64,000 nt of DNA from Leptospira ellinghausenii (GCF_003114815.1 NZ_BFAZ01000009.1:1178001-1242000); one strand, 5' to 3'; positions 9,117 through 18,556 are shown, counted from the first letter of the stretch. The notes: a model not told the origin generated them from the letters alone. Numbers and translations are program-made.

Positions 9117-9692
9117 ATGTTTAAAAAAAGATCCATTTTATTATTAATTTTATCACTCAATCTGATTTCGTATTGTGCCTCATTTCGAGAGAACAATATT
9201 TCTATGGTAAAAGATAGTGATTATAAAGCTAACAAAGCTGAAAAAATAAAAGTCTTTCGTAAATGGAAATATCAATCTAATGGTCCCGATGCGATTCCTA
9301 GAGCTGATTTTCATAAAAGCTGGTTTGATAAAGCAATGGTAGATTCTGGATGTTGCATCATTGTTGAAAAGCCAACGGAAGCCACATTGGTTGTCGATGG
9401 AATTGCTGCTAACCACATTCATCCGATGAGAGATTTTTTCAATTTATTAAGTGTAGCTACAGCCACAGTTTTACCTTATTGGGCAACAACAAATGTTGAT
9501 ATTCAAGTAACGGTAATGAAAGGAAATAAGAAACACGAATATAAACTAAAAGATTCTTTTACTATGGTACAATGGTTGCCTATGATTTTTGTTTTTCCGT
9601 TTACGGGAACCCCAATTAAAAATAGAGACGAACTTTATTTAAATACATATCAAGAACTAGTTGTTCAGATGAAAAAAGATGGAGTCATTTAG
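9117..9692 (+). CDS. putative lipoprotein, unknown function
   Basis: A 191-residue protein. The start MFKKRSILLLILSLNLISYC carries lipobox I-S-Y-C (Cys20), and GGAAGG lies about 9 nt before the ATG. The mature protein has a hydrophobic patch (FFNLLSVATATVLPYW), a beta stretch VDIQVTVMKGNKKHEYKLKD, then TMVQWLPMIFVFPF. This last part resembles in order the end of the 7704 protein, suggesting the two may be distant paralogues; this is a visual impression only. It is 99 bp downstream of the second lipoprotein. Confidence 0.65.
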   Translation: MFKKRSILLLILSLNLISYCASFRENNISMVKDSDYKANKAEKIKVFRKWKYQSNGPDAIPRADFHKSWFDKAMVDSGCCIIVEKPTEATLVVDGIAANHIHPMRDFFNLLSVATATVLPYWATTNVDIQVTVMKGNKKHEYKLKDSFTMVQWLPMIFVFPFTGTPIKNRDELYLNTYQELVVQMKKDGVI

Positions 9693-9830
9693 AGTCAATT
9701 TAAGAGACAACTGAAATGTAAATCCAAAATGAAAGAAAAATGATCATATCTTATTTGCAAATTGGCTTTCAGTATTTTTTCTTAGTTCCCAAAACTCTAT
9801 AGAAACAGTTTGCATTTAATTTCGCCAAAT

Positions 9831-10181
9831 ATGAGTAATGGTATTATGAGCGCAACAGTCACATTGACTGGCATTGTTTGTAACAAATGCCATTTTAAGG
9901 TAGCGGAAGTGTTAGATGGATGTCCATCATGCGGAAGTGAATCGATCGAGAAGGTGGAGTTAAAACCAACAGGTCATATCGATTCCTTTACCGTCGTGCA
10001 TGTTGGGTTTGGTCACATGGCCGAAAGAGCTCCTTATGTTCTTGCGATCGTACAAACGGAAGAAAATGTAAAATTGACAACAGTGATTGAAGGTGTATCC
10101 GATTTTGCTTCTGTGAAAATTGGAGATCAAGTTCGTTTGAAAACAATCGACGAAAAAATCGGGCCCATTTTTCAATACTAA
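9831..10181 (+). CDS. DUF35 zinc-ribbon/OB-fold protein
   Basis: About 116 residues. A rubredoxin-like zinc ribbon (CNKCHF ... CPSCGS, two CxxC pairs) is followed by a short OB-fold (GHIDSFTVVHVGFGHMAERAPYVLAIV ... IGDQVRLK). Proteins of this DUF35 kind work with thiolases or thiolase-fold ketoacyl enzymes in acyl-CoA chemistry, probably as scaffold or acyl-CoA-binding partner. The thiolase at 6210 is the only such enzyme here and is separated by a terminator and three lipoproteins, so a link is conjecture. ATG 9831 or ATG 9846 could be the start; neither has a clear ribosome-binding site. Confidence 0.8.
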   Translation: MSNGIMSATVTLTGIVCNKCHFKVAEVLDGCPSCGSESIEKVELKPTGHIDSFTVVHVGFGHMAERAPYVLAIVQTEENVKLTTVIEGVSDFASVKIGDQVRLKTIDEKIGPIFQY

Positions 10182-10391
10182 GAATAAATTCTATTTAAAA
10201 GACAAGATCGCAATAAAGGTAAAGAAAAATATTTCGATTATAACTTGATATCCAAATTCATTTCACAAGAAACTAAAGACTTTCTATGACAAAGAAGATA
10301 GTCAAATTGACAGAAGAAGTGATTTCTCTCTTAAAATTTAAGAAAATGGAAAAGTAGAAGTTAAGTTATTTGCATTGGTGTGCTTTACTTC

Positions 10392-10414
10392 GGGCGTCCA
10401 TCACCTAAACGCCC
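10392..10414. terminator. possible bidirectional hairpin between convergent genes
   Basis: GGGCGT (10392-10397) pairs with ACGCCC (10409-10414), in a 277-base gap between the DUF35 gene (+) and the efflux outer-membrane gene (-). The stem is short and the T-tracts weak. The rest of the gap holds nothing else I recognise. Confidence 0.35.
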
Positions 10415-10458
10415 AAATCGAATTTTGGAAAAAACGTATATTTTATAAATTCGTTGTT

Positions 10459-11886
10459 TTAAAAACTTCCATTTTTCCTTTCGGCATCCATTTCTTTTTG
10501 GCCTCGCCATCCACCACCCAGTGCTTTATACAAACCTACATTTGCTTCTAAGAGATTGTATTTTAGTTCAAGTGCTTCAACTTGGGCTTCTAAAAAATCT
10601 CTTTGGCTAAACAAAACATCGATGTAATCAATTCTACCTGCTTTAAACAAAATATTCGAAATCTCAACGGACTCTCTTAAATTTTGAACCTGTTTATTTT
10701 TTGCATCATATTTCTGAGATAAATTTTTGATTTTCAGAATCTGATTTGTTACTTCAGTAAATGCTTTTAGAAGAGAAACTTCATAATTGTAAATGGCTTG
10801 GATTTGTAAGTTGTTTGCAGTTGCATAATTTGCTTCAATCGCTTTTCGATTGATGAGTGGTGCGATGATACCTCCACCTAACCCGTATGCTAACGAAACT
10901 GGAGTCCCTTTGAAATGTTTTGAATTAAAAGCTTCATATCCAATATTCCCATCAATCTTAAGTGAAGGGTAAAACCTTGCTCTTGCTACTTCAATGTCTA
11001 ATTTTCGTGATTCTAAAACCAAACTTGCCTGTTTGATATCAGGCCTATTCTCTAAAAGATCAACAGGAACTGATTTTTGAATTTCAGGAAGTGTAATTTC
11101 CAAAAAGTCATCAGACTTTCTTGTAATTCTTTCTGGGAAACGTCCTAAAAGAAAATTAAGTCTGTTTTCAGTAATGGCTATTCTTTGGACAATATCATAT
11201 TTACGAGCCAGGTTTTTTGCTACCTCAGCTTCAAAACGTTTTACAGCCAAGGATGTTGTTCTACCAGCTTCCCTTTGCAATACAACCATATCTTTTACTT
11301 TAGAGAGAACGTCTATATAGTTCTCAATTAATGTTAATTGATTATCAAGGGATTTTAGTTCGAAATACGTATCTGAAATTTCTGCTACTAAATTGGTAAC
11401 AACGTACCGCTTACCTTCAATACTTGCGAGGTAAAGTAGGTAAGCGGATTTCGTTGCATTTCTTAATTTCTTCCAAATGTCAATTTCCCAACTCATTACA
11501 AGCCCACCATGAGCAAATAATGTCGGTGAATTGGCGTTAGGTGTGCTAAATCTCTCTTTCTGTTCGAATCCTCCGTCTGCTTGGAGAGATAATTTTGGTA
11601 AATATTCCCCTTGCCTTGAAAATACTTCGTTATTCGCGATACTTATTTCTTGTTCTAGTATTGCGAGTTCCTGGTTGTTTTCGATCGCAGTGTCGATTAA
11701 TGATATCAATTGTGGTTCATTAAAAAACTGGTTCCAAATTTCAGTTTGTAACTTCTGAGCTTTCTCAGAAGATTCCCAATTTTCAAATTGTTCTGGAAGT
11801 TTTAAATCTTCCTTATCTCTTTCATAAAGAGCAGGAATACAGGAAACATTCCATAAAACTAAGCATGTGATAACGATTCGTTTCAT
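10459..11886 (-). CDS. RND efflux system outer-membrane factor (NodT/OprM-like lipoprotein)
   Basis: TolC-family channel that lets the tripartite pump expel substrates across the outer membrane. The 475-residue protein begins MKRIVITCLVLWNVSC, a lipoprotein signal (Cys16), followed by two repeats of the long coiled-coil/beta outer-membrane-efflux domain: first about residues 50-240 (IEISIANNEVFSRQGEYLPK), second about 265-455 (RPDIKQASLVLESRKLDIEVARARFYPSLK). The RPDI and ARARFYPSL motifs are typical of NodT/OprM proteins. It begins 1 bp after the pump gene ends, so it is the last gene of the efflux operon. Confidence 0.92.
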   Translation of the reverse strand: MKRIVITCLVLWNVSCIPALYERDKEDLKLPEQFENWESSEKAQKLQTEIWNQFFNEPQLISLIDTAIENNQELAILEQEISIANNEVFSRQGEYLPKLSLQADGGFEQKERFSTPNANSPTLFAHGGLVMSWEIDIWKKLRNATKSAYLLYLASIEGKRYVVTNLVAEISDTYFELKSLDNQLTLIENYIDVLSKVKDMVVLQREAGRTTSLAVKRFEAEVAKNLARKYDIVQRIAITENRLNFLLGRFPERITRKSDDFLEITLPEIQKSVPVDLLENRPDIKQASLVLESRKLDIEVARARFYPSLKIDGNIGYEAFNSKHFKGTPVSLAYGLGGGIIAPLINRKAIEANYATANNLQIQAIYNYEVSLLKAFTEVTNQILKIKNLSQKYDAKNKQVQNLRESVEISNILFKAGRIDYIDVLFSQRDFLEAQVEALELKYNLLEANVGLYKALGGGWRGQKEMDAERKNGSF

Positions 11887-11887
11887 C

Positions 11888-14800
11888 TTATTTTTTTCCT
11901 TTCCTGGATTTTTTTCGTTCCAATTCAGAAGTTACATACATTCTGTCTGACTCTGAAAGTGGCATGTTGTCTTCATGGTAGATTAGATTTTTGCCTTTTG
12001 CGATGTTTGCAAAGATAATGTAGAGTCCAGGCACTACAATGACTCCAAAGACAGTTCCAAATAACATACCACCTAATGCACAGGCACCAATCGTGTGATT
12101 GGCAATCGCACCAGGACCAGTTGCTAGAACAAGTGGAATCAATCCAGCTACGAAAGCAAAGGAAGTCATTAAAATAGGTCTAAACCTTGCTTTTGCTCCT
12201 TCTAATGCTGCATCAAACACACTCAGTCCTGATTCTTGTCTTTGCCTTGCAAACTCTACGATCAAAACGGCGTTTTTACCGAGTAAACCAATTAACATGA
12301 TCATCCCGATCTGGGCGTAAATGTCATTGGCAAGACCTAACAATCGTAATAAGAAGAAGGATCCAAAAATTCCTGGTGGGAGTGAAAAAATGACTGAAAA
12401 AGGTATGATGAAACTTTCATACTGTGCAGATAACACAAGGTATACGAACACAATTACAATAATGAAAATGAAAATGGCTTCATTTCCGCGAGAGGCTTCA
12501 TCATAAGAAAGTCCTTCCCAACCTACTTCAAATCCTTTCGGGAGATTTTTGGATACTTCTCTAATGGCATCAATCGCATCGCCGGTAGTGTAACCTTTGC
12601 TAGGTAAAACGTTGATTACAGATGATGTATAAGCATTGTATCTTGTGATCTCGTTTGCACCTTGTTTTTGTTCAAGGGACAAAAAGGAAGAATATGGAAC
12701 CATTTCTCCTTTGTCATTTGGTGTAAATAAACCTAGGATATCGGTTGGTAATCTTCGATATTCAGGTGCAGATTGAACGTATACTTTGAAGAACTGATTG
12801 AATCGAATGAATCCTTGTTCATACGTACTACCAACGAGGATGTCCAAGTTGTCCATTGCATCACCAATGTTAACTCCTTTTTGCATCGCAAGTTTTCGAT
12901 CAAGTTTCACTTCCAATTGCGGAAATTTTGCAGAGTAAAATGAGAAGAGACCCGTTAGTTCCTCACGTTTTTTTAACTCTTCCATAAACTCTACGTGAAC
13001 TTTATCGAAGGCAGTATAATCACCACTATTGGTTTTATCCAATAATCGAAACATAACTCCACCTGCTGCTCCAAAACCAGGAACCGCTGGTGGTTCAAAG
13101 AATTCGATGATGGCACCGAAATTCTTTGTTTTGTGCTCTAATTCTTCCATTACATCATGGACAGAGTTTTTTCTTTGAGACCAATCTTTTAAACTGATGA
13201 GACATGTTCCAGCGTTGGATCCTTCCCCTTCCGTTAGGATTTCGTATCCTGCAAGTGATGCCACTGAATCAACACCTTCAATCTTTAAGGCAATCTCTTG
13301 GAGTTTTCTTGCGACATCATTTGTTTTTTCAATGGTTGACCCTGGTGGTGTTTGGATCACTGCGTAGATCATACCTTGGTCTTCTCCAGGAACAAACCCT
13401 GCAGGAACCAACTGCGATAAGAAAACAAAACCAACCGCAAAGAATAGTAACAATGAAACAATAAATACTTTTGAACCTGAAAATCTGTGCATTAAGTTCA
13501 CATATTTTTCTGTCATAATTTCAAAGTAAAAATTGAATTTTTCTAAGAAAATATCAATTGGGTTATGAGTTATTTTGTTATGATTATGTGGTTTTAAAAT
13601 CATCGCCGTTAAAACAGGCGTTAATGTTAAAGCGACAATTCCAGAAAGCACAATTGAAGTGGCCATTGTGATCGCAAATTGACGATAAAAAACCCCAACA
13701 GGACCTGGTAAAAAAGTTACTGGCACAAATACTGCTGTCATGAGTAAGGTAATCGCAATCACCGCGCCACTAATTTCGCCTAATACTGCTTTAACGGATA
13801 AATACACACTCAAATGGTCATCGGCCATTTTTGCATGAACTGCTTCCACAACAACAATGGCGTCATCCACAACAATACCGATCGCAAGAACCATCGCAAA
13901 CAAAGTGATTAGGTTAATGGTAAGTCCCAATGCCATCATAAAGGAAAAGGCACCTATGAGGGATACAGGAACTGCTATGATAGGAATTAAAGTTGAGCGC
14001 CAATCGCCCAAAAAGATAAATACAACAATCGCCACTAAAATAAAGGCTTCTACTAATGTATGGATTACTTTTTCGATGGCTGCATCGATAAAGTTCGATA
14101 CATCATAACTTAATTTGTAATCCATTTCTGGTGGAAAAGTTTGTTTTAATTCTTCTAGTTTTGATTTGATATCTTCAATAACAACTTTGGCATTACTTCC
14201 TTCCGTTTGTTTGAACATAATCGCAGCTGCAGGATGTCCGTCAACATCGGAGTAAATATTGTAAAACTCACTATCAAGTTCAACCTTGGAAATATCTTTG
14301 AGGTAAAGTAATTCACCTCCATTTTTAGCTCGGATGATGATATTCTCATATTGCTGAGGTTCGTTAAACCAACCTTCATATGTAAGAGTGTATTCTAATG
14401 ATTGTGCTTGTTTTCCAGAACTTTGGCCAAGTCGCCCAGGTCTTGCAATGATACTTTGGTCTTCAATTGCCTTCATCACTTCAGCAGTTGTTACATTATA
14501 AGCACGCATTCTATCTGGATTTAACCAAACACGCATTGCATATTGTCTAGTTCCTAAAATCTTTGCTTGTCCGATCCCATGAATCCTTTTTAATTCAGGT
14601 AATAGAAACACTGTCGCATAGTTGTATAAAAACTTCTCACTCGCATTTGGATCTTTGCTGTATAAGTTTACATACAATAACATACTTGGTTGGACAGGTT
14701 GTACAAATATACCTTCCAAACGTACGAGTTCTGGTACTCGATACATCATTTGGTCTACCCTAGTTTTCACTTGTACTAAGGCATCATTTGGATTTGTTCC

Positions 14801-15088
14801 AGGATCGAACAAAACTTGTATGATTGCATCTCCAGAACTTGTGGAAGAAGAAATCATATATCTCATTCCAGCAACCCCGTTGATTGCTTGTTCCAATGTT
14901 GTAATTGTTGATTGGACTAGTACTTGTGCACTGGCACCTGGAAAGGATAGAGTGATTGTTACCCGAGGAGGGGCAATTTCAGGGAATTGTGAAACAGGTA
15001 TGTTCTTAATCGAAATTAATCCGACGAACACAACTAATACGGATATAACTATAGCGAGAACGGGTCTCTGGAGAAATTTTGTAAACAT
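11888..15088 (-). CDS. RND multidrug efflux permease, HAE-1/AcrB type
   Basis: Inner-membrane proton/drug antiporter of 1066 residues, about the usual length. Twelve membrane segments in two halves with two large periplasmic loops can be traced. The proton-relay residues are present: the Asp-Asp pair in GIVVDDAIVVVEAVH (TM4) and Lys in LLGKNAVLIVEFA (TM10). The start FLQRPVLAIVISVLVVFVGL and PVSQFPEIAPPRVTI are typical of AcrB/MexB rather than metal-type CzcA. The C-terminus is basic (SELERKKSRKGKK). It lies between the adaptor (10 bp upstream) and the outer-membrane factor (1 bp downstream). Confidence 0.95.
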   Translation of the reverse strand: MFTKFLQRPVLAIVISVLVVFVGLISIKNIPVSQFPEIAPPRVTITLSFPGASAQVLVQSTITTLEQAINGVAGMRYMISSSTSSGDAIIQVLFDPGTNPNDALVQVKTRVDQMMYRVPELVRLEGIFVQPVQPSMLLYVNLYSKDPNASEKFLYNYATVFLLPELKRIHGIGQAKILGTRQYAMRVWLNPDRMRAYNVTTAEVMKAIEDQSIIARPGRLGQSSGKQAQSLEYTLTYEGWFNEPQQYENIIIRAKNGGELLYLKDISKVELDSEFYNIYSDVDGHPAAAIMFKQTEGSNAKVVIEDIKSKLEELKQTFPPEMDYKLSYDVSNFIDAAIEKVIHTLVEAFILVAIVVFIFLGDWRSTLIPIIAVPVSLIGAFSFMMALGLTINLITLFAMVLAIGIVVDDAIVVVEAVHAKMADDHLSVYLSVKAVLGEISGAVIAITLLMTAVFVPVTFLPGPVGVFYRQFAITMATSIVLSGIVALTLTPVLTAMILKPHNHNKITHNPIDIFLEKFNFYFEIMTEKYVNLMHRFSGSKVFIVSLLLFFAVGFVFLSQLVPAGFVPGEDQGMIYAVIQTPPGSTIEKTNDVARKLQEIALKIEGVDSVASLAGYEILTEGEGSNAGTCLISLKDWSQRKNSVHDVMEELEHKTKNFGAIIEFFEPPAVPGFGAAGGVMFRLLDKTNSGDYTAFDKVHVEFMEELKKREELTGLFSFYSAKFPQLEVKLDRKLAMQKGVNIGDAMDNLDILVGSTYEQGFIRFNQFFKVYVQSAPEYRRLPTDILGLFTPNDKGEMVPYSSFLSLEQKQGANEITRYNAYTSSVINVLPSKGYTTGDAIDAIREVSKNLPKGFEVGWEGLSYDEASRGNEAIFIFIIVIVFVYLVLSAQYESFIIPFSVIFSLPPGIFGSFFLLRLLGLANDIYAQIGMIMLIGLLGKNAVLIVEFARQRQESGLSVFDAALEGAKARFRPILMTSFAFVAGLIPLVLATGPGAIANHTIGACALGGMLFGTVFGVIVVPGLYIIFANIAKGKNLIYHEDNMPLSESDRMYVTSELERKKSRKGKK

Positions 15089-15098
15089 ACAATATCTC

Positions 15099-16211
15099 CT
15101 AGTGAGCCTGTAACTCGAAACTTTTCATGACGTTCTCACGAGTTTCGATGTTAAATTTCACAGTATCACCATCATGAACTTTACCAAGACCTTCTAAAAG
15201 GATGATGTCGCTGTCAGTAATACCAGATTCTACGACAAACAAGTGAGGAATTTCGTGTGAGACTTTTATCTCAGTCGATTTTAACTTACCTTTACTTGAT
15301 ATTGTGTATACATAACGTTTATCTAATACTTCAAAAGTAGCCTTTTGTGGAATGAGTAAGGCTTCCTTTAAATTTTCTTTGATCACAACATTTCCCGTTT
15401 CTCCATGACGTAATAATCTTTCTGGATTTGGAAAGGTTGCTCTAAAAGGAATGGTTCCTGTTTCACTATCGAATTCTCCTTCGATCGTGTCAGCGTTTCC
15501 TTCTTGATTGAAGTATTCACCATTTGCCATTAAAAATTTAACTTTTAATGGTTTGTCCCCTGATCTGCGGGCATTGGAAAAGTTTAGGTAATCCTTTTCT
15601 GAAACATTGAAATATACCCAAAGTTTTGAAATGTCAGAGATTGTAGTTAAAAGAGTTCCTTCTTCCACTAAACTTCCAAGTCGAACTTGGAGTCGATCCG
15701 TGATCCCAGAGAATGGAGCAGTTACAGTTGCCAAATTTAAGTGAACTTGCGCTAATTCCATAGCAGCTTTATTTTTTTTCAATCTGGCTTTGATAAGAGA
15801 TAATTCTGTTTGGGAAACAACGTTTTCTTTGAATAACTTCTCAGTATTCTCATATTCGATTTGTGTTGATTCGTATTCTGCTTTTGCTTTTTCGTATTGT
15901 GCAGTAACTAACATAGGCATTACTTGGAAAAGTTTCTGACCTTTTTTTACGATCTTACCTTCATCCATATAGATATGGGTTAAATATCCTTTTTCGAATG
16001 CTCTGATTTCGATACGTTGGATTGCTTTCACTTGCGCTACATAGTTTTTATCAATAATTACATCTTGTTTCCATGGATACGTGGCCATGAGTGCGTTTTT
16101 ATCTTCATGGTTCTTTGTATGACAATTCATTTGAAAAAAAGATGTTAATACAAATACTGTAACCAGTATCTTTGAAGTGAAAGAGTGCTTAAGCCCTTTG
16201 AGAAGTTTCAT
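15099..16211 (-). CDS. RND efflux periplasmic adaptor (membrane-fusion lipoprotein)
   Basis: Links the inner-membrane pump to the outer-membrane channel. The 370-residue protein has a lipoprotein signal with F-Q-M-N-C near residue 30. It then shows the family order: barrel-sandwich half (VKAIQRIEIRAFEKGYL), helical hairpin (residues about 100-165, YEKAKAEYESTQIEYENTEK), second sandwich half (VTAPFSGITDRLQVRLGSLV), beta-barrel, and membrane-proximal domain. It is the first gene of the three-gene pump set; an inverted repeat just upstream (16224-16245) may be its operator. Substrate cannot be inferred. Confidence 0.93.
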   Translation of the reverse strand: MKLLKGLKHSFTSKILVTVFVLTSFFQMNCHTKNHEDKNALMATYPWKQDVIIDKNYVAQVKAIQRIEIRAFEKGYLTHIYMDEGKIVKKGQKLFQVMPMLVTAQYEKAKAEYESTQIEYENTEKLFKENVVSQTELSLIKARLKKNKAAMELAQVHLNLATVTAPFSGITDRLQVRLGSLVEEGTLLTTISDISKLWVYFNVSEKDYLNFSNARRSGDKPLKVKFLMANGEYFNQEGNADTIEGEFDSETGTIPFRATFPNPERLLRHGETGNVVIKENLKEALLIPQKATFEVLDKRYVYTISSKGKLKSTEIKVSHEIPHLFVVESGITDSDIILLEGLGKVHDGDTVKFNIETRENVMKSFELQAH

Positions 16212-16223
16212 TGTGTCCCCACT

Positions 16224-16245
16224 TTGTCTAACGTTTGTTAGGCAA
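16224..16245. promoter_or_regulatory. probable repressor operator upstream of the efflux adaptor
   Basis: TTGTCTAAC (16224-16232), spacer GTTT, then GTTAGGCAA (16237-16245): 9-bp arms with one mismatch, 13 bp before the adaptor start. Size and position fit a TetR-type repressor site blocking the efflux operon, but no regulator gene is adjacent. Confidence 0.5.
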
Positions 16246-16264
16246 AATTTAAAAAATCATCGAA

Positions 16265-16285
16265 CGCAATTTAATTTGGATTGCG
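16265..16285 (-). terminator. weak terminator after the small exported-protein gene
   Basis: On the minus strand CGCAAT/ATTGCG (16285-16280 with 16270-16265, 9-nt loop) is followed by a T-rich stretch near 16256-16248. It would separate the 16309 gene from the efflux adaptor, possibly partially. Confidence 0.4.
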
Positions 16286-16308
16286 ATCTTCCGAGAAAAA
16301 AATCTTTG

Positions 16309-16671
16309 TTAAGTGAGGATGGGAGGTGCGCGGTCTTTGACGCTATTTTTGGTTAAAAATGAATTCGGAAAAGAGAATAGGACAGGTTTTAGTTCAGTAT
16401 CAAATATAAGTGATATATTGAGAAAAAATGCGAAGGAATGATTTAATTCGTTTTCGCGGTGGGAATTAATCTCCGCTTCTTCCTCACTATTTTCACTTAC
16501 TTCTTTGATGACATAAGAAAAATCATATAAACTACTATGTTTATACGTTTGGTTTTTTTGGTAGCTGTCAAGATGGAATACATAGCCCTCAGTATTAGTA
16601 CTGATGAATACAAAAGAGAGAAGCAAAATTGCCAATCGACTTATCAATGTATTTACCATCATCAAGCGCAT
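16309..16671 (-). CDS. small exported protein of unknown function
   Basis: A 120-residue frame on the same strand as the efflux genes and directly upstream of them. It has a signal-peptide-like N-terminus (SRLAILLLSFVFISTNTEG), an acidic middle (SENSEEEAEINSHRENE), a hydrophobic stretch and the ending KDRAPPILT. No family is recognised. ATGs at 16671, 16662 and 16659 are all possible starts, without a clear ribosome-binding site. Location and strand suggest it belongs to the efflux locus; whether it is translated is not certain. Confidence 0.45.
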   Translation of the reverse strand: MRLMMVNTLISRLAILLLSFVFISTNTEGYVFHLDSYQKNQTYKHSSLYDFSYVIKEVSENSEEEAEINSHRENELNHSFAFFLNISLIFDTELKPVLFSFPNSFLTKNSVKDRAPPILT

Positions 16672-16804
16672 CTAATGCCAGCGAATTCCCAAATCGATTA
16701 TTGTCAACAGTTTAAGCGAACAGTTCTAAGTCTCATTTAAAACAAAAAAACTGCGGTATTCACGTCAATCTTATCGAAGTGTCGATTGTAGCGGAAATCC
16801 TTTC

Positions 16805-16831
16805 CTCTCATCATTAGACATCGAATGAGAG
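16805..16831. terminator. hairpin between the GH13 gene and the efflux locus
   Basis: CTCTCAT (16805-16811) pairs with ATGAGAG (16825-16831); outer bases CTTTC/GAAAG extend the stem imperfectly. Both flanking genes are on the minus strand, so it could be part of the promoter/leader region of the 16309 gene or an element of the 3' side; its role is unclear. Nothing else was seen in 16672-16927. Confidence 0.35.
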
Positions 16832-16927
16832 AAAAAGTAGGAAAGTTTGCAATGCAAAGAAAGGTCTTTTAGCAATTCATGTTATGTGATGAAACCAACT
16901 AAGGTACTAAAGTCATTTGGATGTAAT

Positions 16928-18556
16928 TTATTTTGCAAATATGACTGATTCATTTGGGAGCAAAAGTAAATCGCCTGTATCCAATTCCTTTTCTAACTCA
17001 AAAGATGCATTTCGATTCTTAGAACTGAATAAAATTTGATTCAGATTCCATTTTCTTGGGTAAGAAACTCGAACTGGTTTGGATGAAAAATTCAAAAAAA
17101 TATATGTCTCCTCTTTTCCATCCCTCCTTCTGTAGTATAACGCATGTTTATCGTCACTCAAGAGGATTTTTAATTTCCCTTTACGAAGTGATTTACGATC
17201 TTTCCGTATTTGAATCAATTTTTTATATGTGAAAAAAAGTGAATTGGGATCTTGTTTTTGAGATTCAACATTGAGAGTATCTGAATCTTCATAGAGGGGA
17301 AGCCAAGGTTTGCCAGTTGTAAATCCCGTTGTATCGGAACCATCCCAAGGCATAGGGATTCGTTCCGGATCTCGCCCAGGATGGAAAGGCCAATACCGTT
17401 TCCCAACTGGATCTTGGATTTTATTGAATGGAACTTTTTGGCGTTTCATACCAATTTCCTCTCCATAGTATAAGAAAGGAGTTCCACGTAACGTTAACAT
17501 CATGCAAGCGGCAAGTTTGGCTCGATCCAATGTATCTTCACCCTTTTCGTAACGAGTGATATGCCGTGGAAAATCATGATTGGATAAAGTATAGTTTGGC
17601 CAATTATCTTCCCCTAATGCTGATTCAAAGTCCTTAACAATTTGGAAAAATCGTTCCGCCTTCCAAGGTGAAAATAAAAACATAAAATTAAAGGCAAGGT
17701 GAAGTTCATCATTACGACCACAGTAAGTTGCAGGAAGTAAAACATTACCAGGGAAATCTTGCATTATCTCTCCAACAAACATACGTTTTTCGGAATAAGA
17801 ATCTAACAGTTTTCTCATCCTTCTTAAAATTCCATGCATTTCAGGTCTATCACGATCGTATGTATGAACTTGTTTATCGTAAGGCCTTGGACCTTTCATA
17901 AAATAAGAAGCATTGTTTCGAAAAAATTCATCTTTTACATATAAGTTGACAACATCTAAACGGAATCCATCCACTCCCATATCGAGCCAATATTTCATCA
18001 TCCGAAAGATAGCGTCTTCCACATCTGGATTACGCCAATTAAGATCAGGTTGTTCTTTTAAAAAAGAGTGAAAATAATATTCACCAGTACGTTTGTCATA
18101 TTCCCAACCAGATCCACCAAATGCACCCAACCAATTGTTAGGTGGCCCATTATGGTTTGCTTGTTTCCAAATGTACCAATCTCGTTTTGGACTATTGACA
18201 GACGATCTGGATTCAATAAACCATGGGTGAAGGTGGGAGGTATGATTCACTACCAAATCCATGATAATGCGAATCCCTCGTTTATGAGCTTCCTTTAACA
18301 AACGTTTGAAAGTTTGAATATCTCCAAATACGGGATCTATTTCTTCATAGTCTGAAATATCATATCCAAAATCAAACATAGGAGAAGGATAAACTGGAGA
18401 TAACCAAATAGCATCGATACCGAGTGAGTCTTTGGAACCTGCTAAATAATCCAAACGTTGGATGATTCCTTCTAGGTCTCCGATCCCATCCCCATTGGAA
18501 TCTTGGAAACTACGTGGATAAATTTGATAAATGACTGCTTCTTTCCACCATGCCAT
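16928..18556 (-). CDS. GH13 alpha-glucosidase (oligo-1,6-glucosidase/trehalose-hydrolase type)
   Basis: Hydrolyses alpha-glucosidic bonds of small oligosaccharides in the cytoplasm (no signal peptide). The 542-residue protein starts MAWWKEAVIYQIYPRSFQDS and has the GH13 blocks: DLVVNHTS (region I), DGFRLDVVN with the catalytic Asp (II), FVGEI with the acid Glu (III) and TLSNHDFPR (IV). GMKRQKVPFNKIQDPVGKRY suggests the oligo-1,6-glucosidase/alpha-glucosidase subfamily, but substrate cannot be fixed. Its ATG lies 1 bp after the glnD stop, so the two genes form an operon. Confidence 0.9.
   Translation of the reverse strand: MAWWKEAVIYQIYPRSFQDSNGDGIGDLEGIIQRLDYLAGSKDSLGIDAIWLSPVYPSPMFDFGYDISDYEEIDPVFGDIQTFKRLLKEAHKRGIRIIMDLVVNHTSHLHPWFIESRSSVNSPKRDWYIWKQANHNGPPNNWLGAFGGSGWEYDKRTGEYYFHSFLKEQPDLNWRNPDVEDAIFRMMKYWLDMGVDGFRLDVVNLYVKDEFFRNNASYFMKGPRPYDKQVHTYDRDRPEMHGILRRMRKLLDSYSEKRMFVGEIMQDFPGNVLLPATYCGRNDELHLAFNFMFLFSPWKAERFFQIVKDFESALGEDNWPNYTLSNHDFPRHITRYEKGEDTLDRAKLAACMMLTLRGTPFLYYGEEIGMKRQKVPFNKIQDPVGKRYWPFHPGRDPERIPMPWDGSDTTGFTTGKPWLPLYEDSDTLNVESQKQDPNSLFFTYKKLIQIRKDRKSLRKGKLKILLSDDKHALYYRRRDGKEETYIFLNFSSKPVRVSYPRKWNLNQILFSSKNRNASFELEKELDTGDLLLLPNESVIFAK

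Noticed and set aside
7704..9692. Genomic island or prophage remnant
   Set aside because: AT-richness alone is not enough; no integrase, tRNA, direct repeats or phage genes were found at its borders.
10286..10357. 23-codon reading frame in the gap after the DUF35 gene
   Set aside because: Short, Lys-rich, without a ribosome-binding site or neighbour to support it; chance occurrence in AT-rich sequence is likely.
14622..15113. 163-codon plus-strand frame opposite the RND pump gene
   Set aside because: It is a shadow of the well-conserved pump sequence and has no signal, motif or ribosome-binding site.
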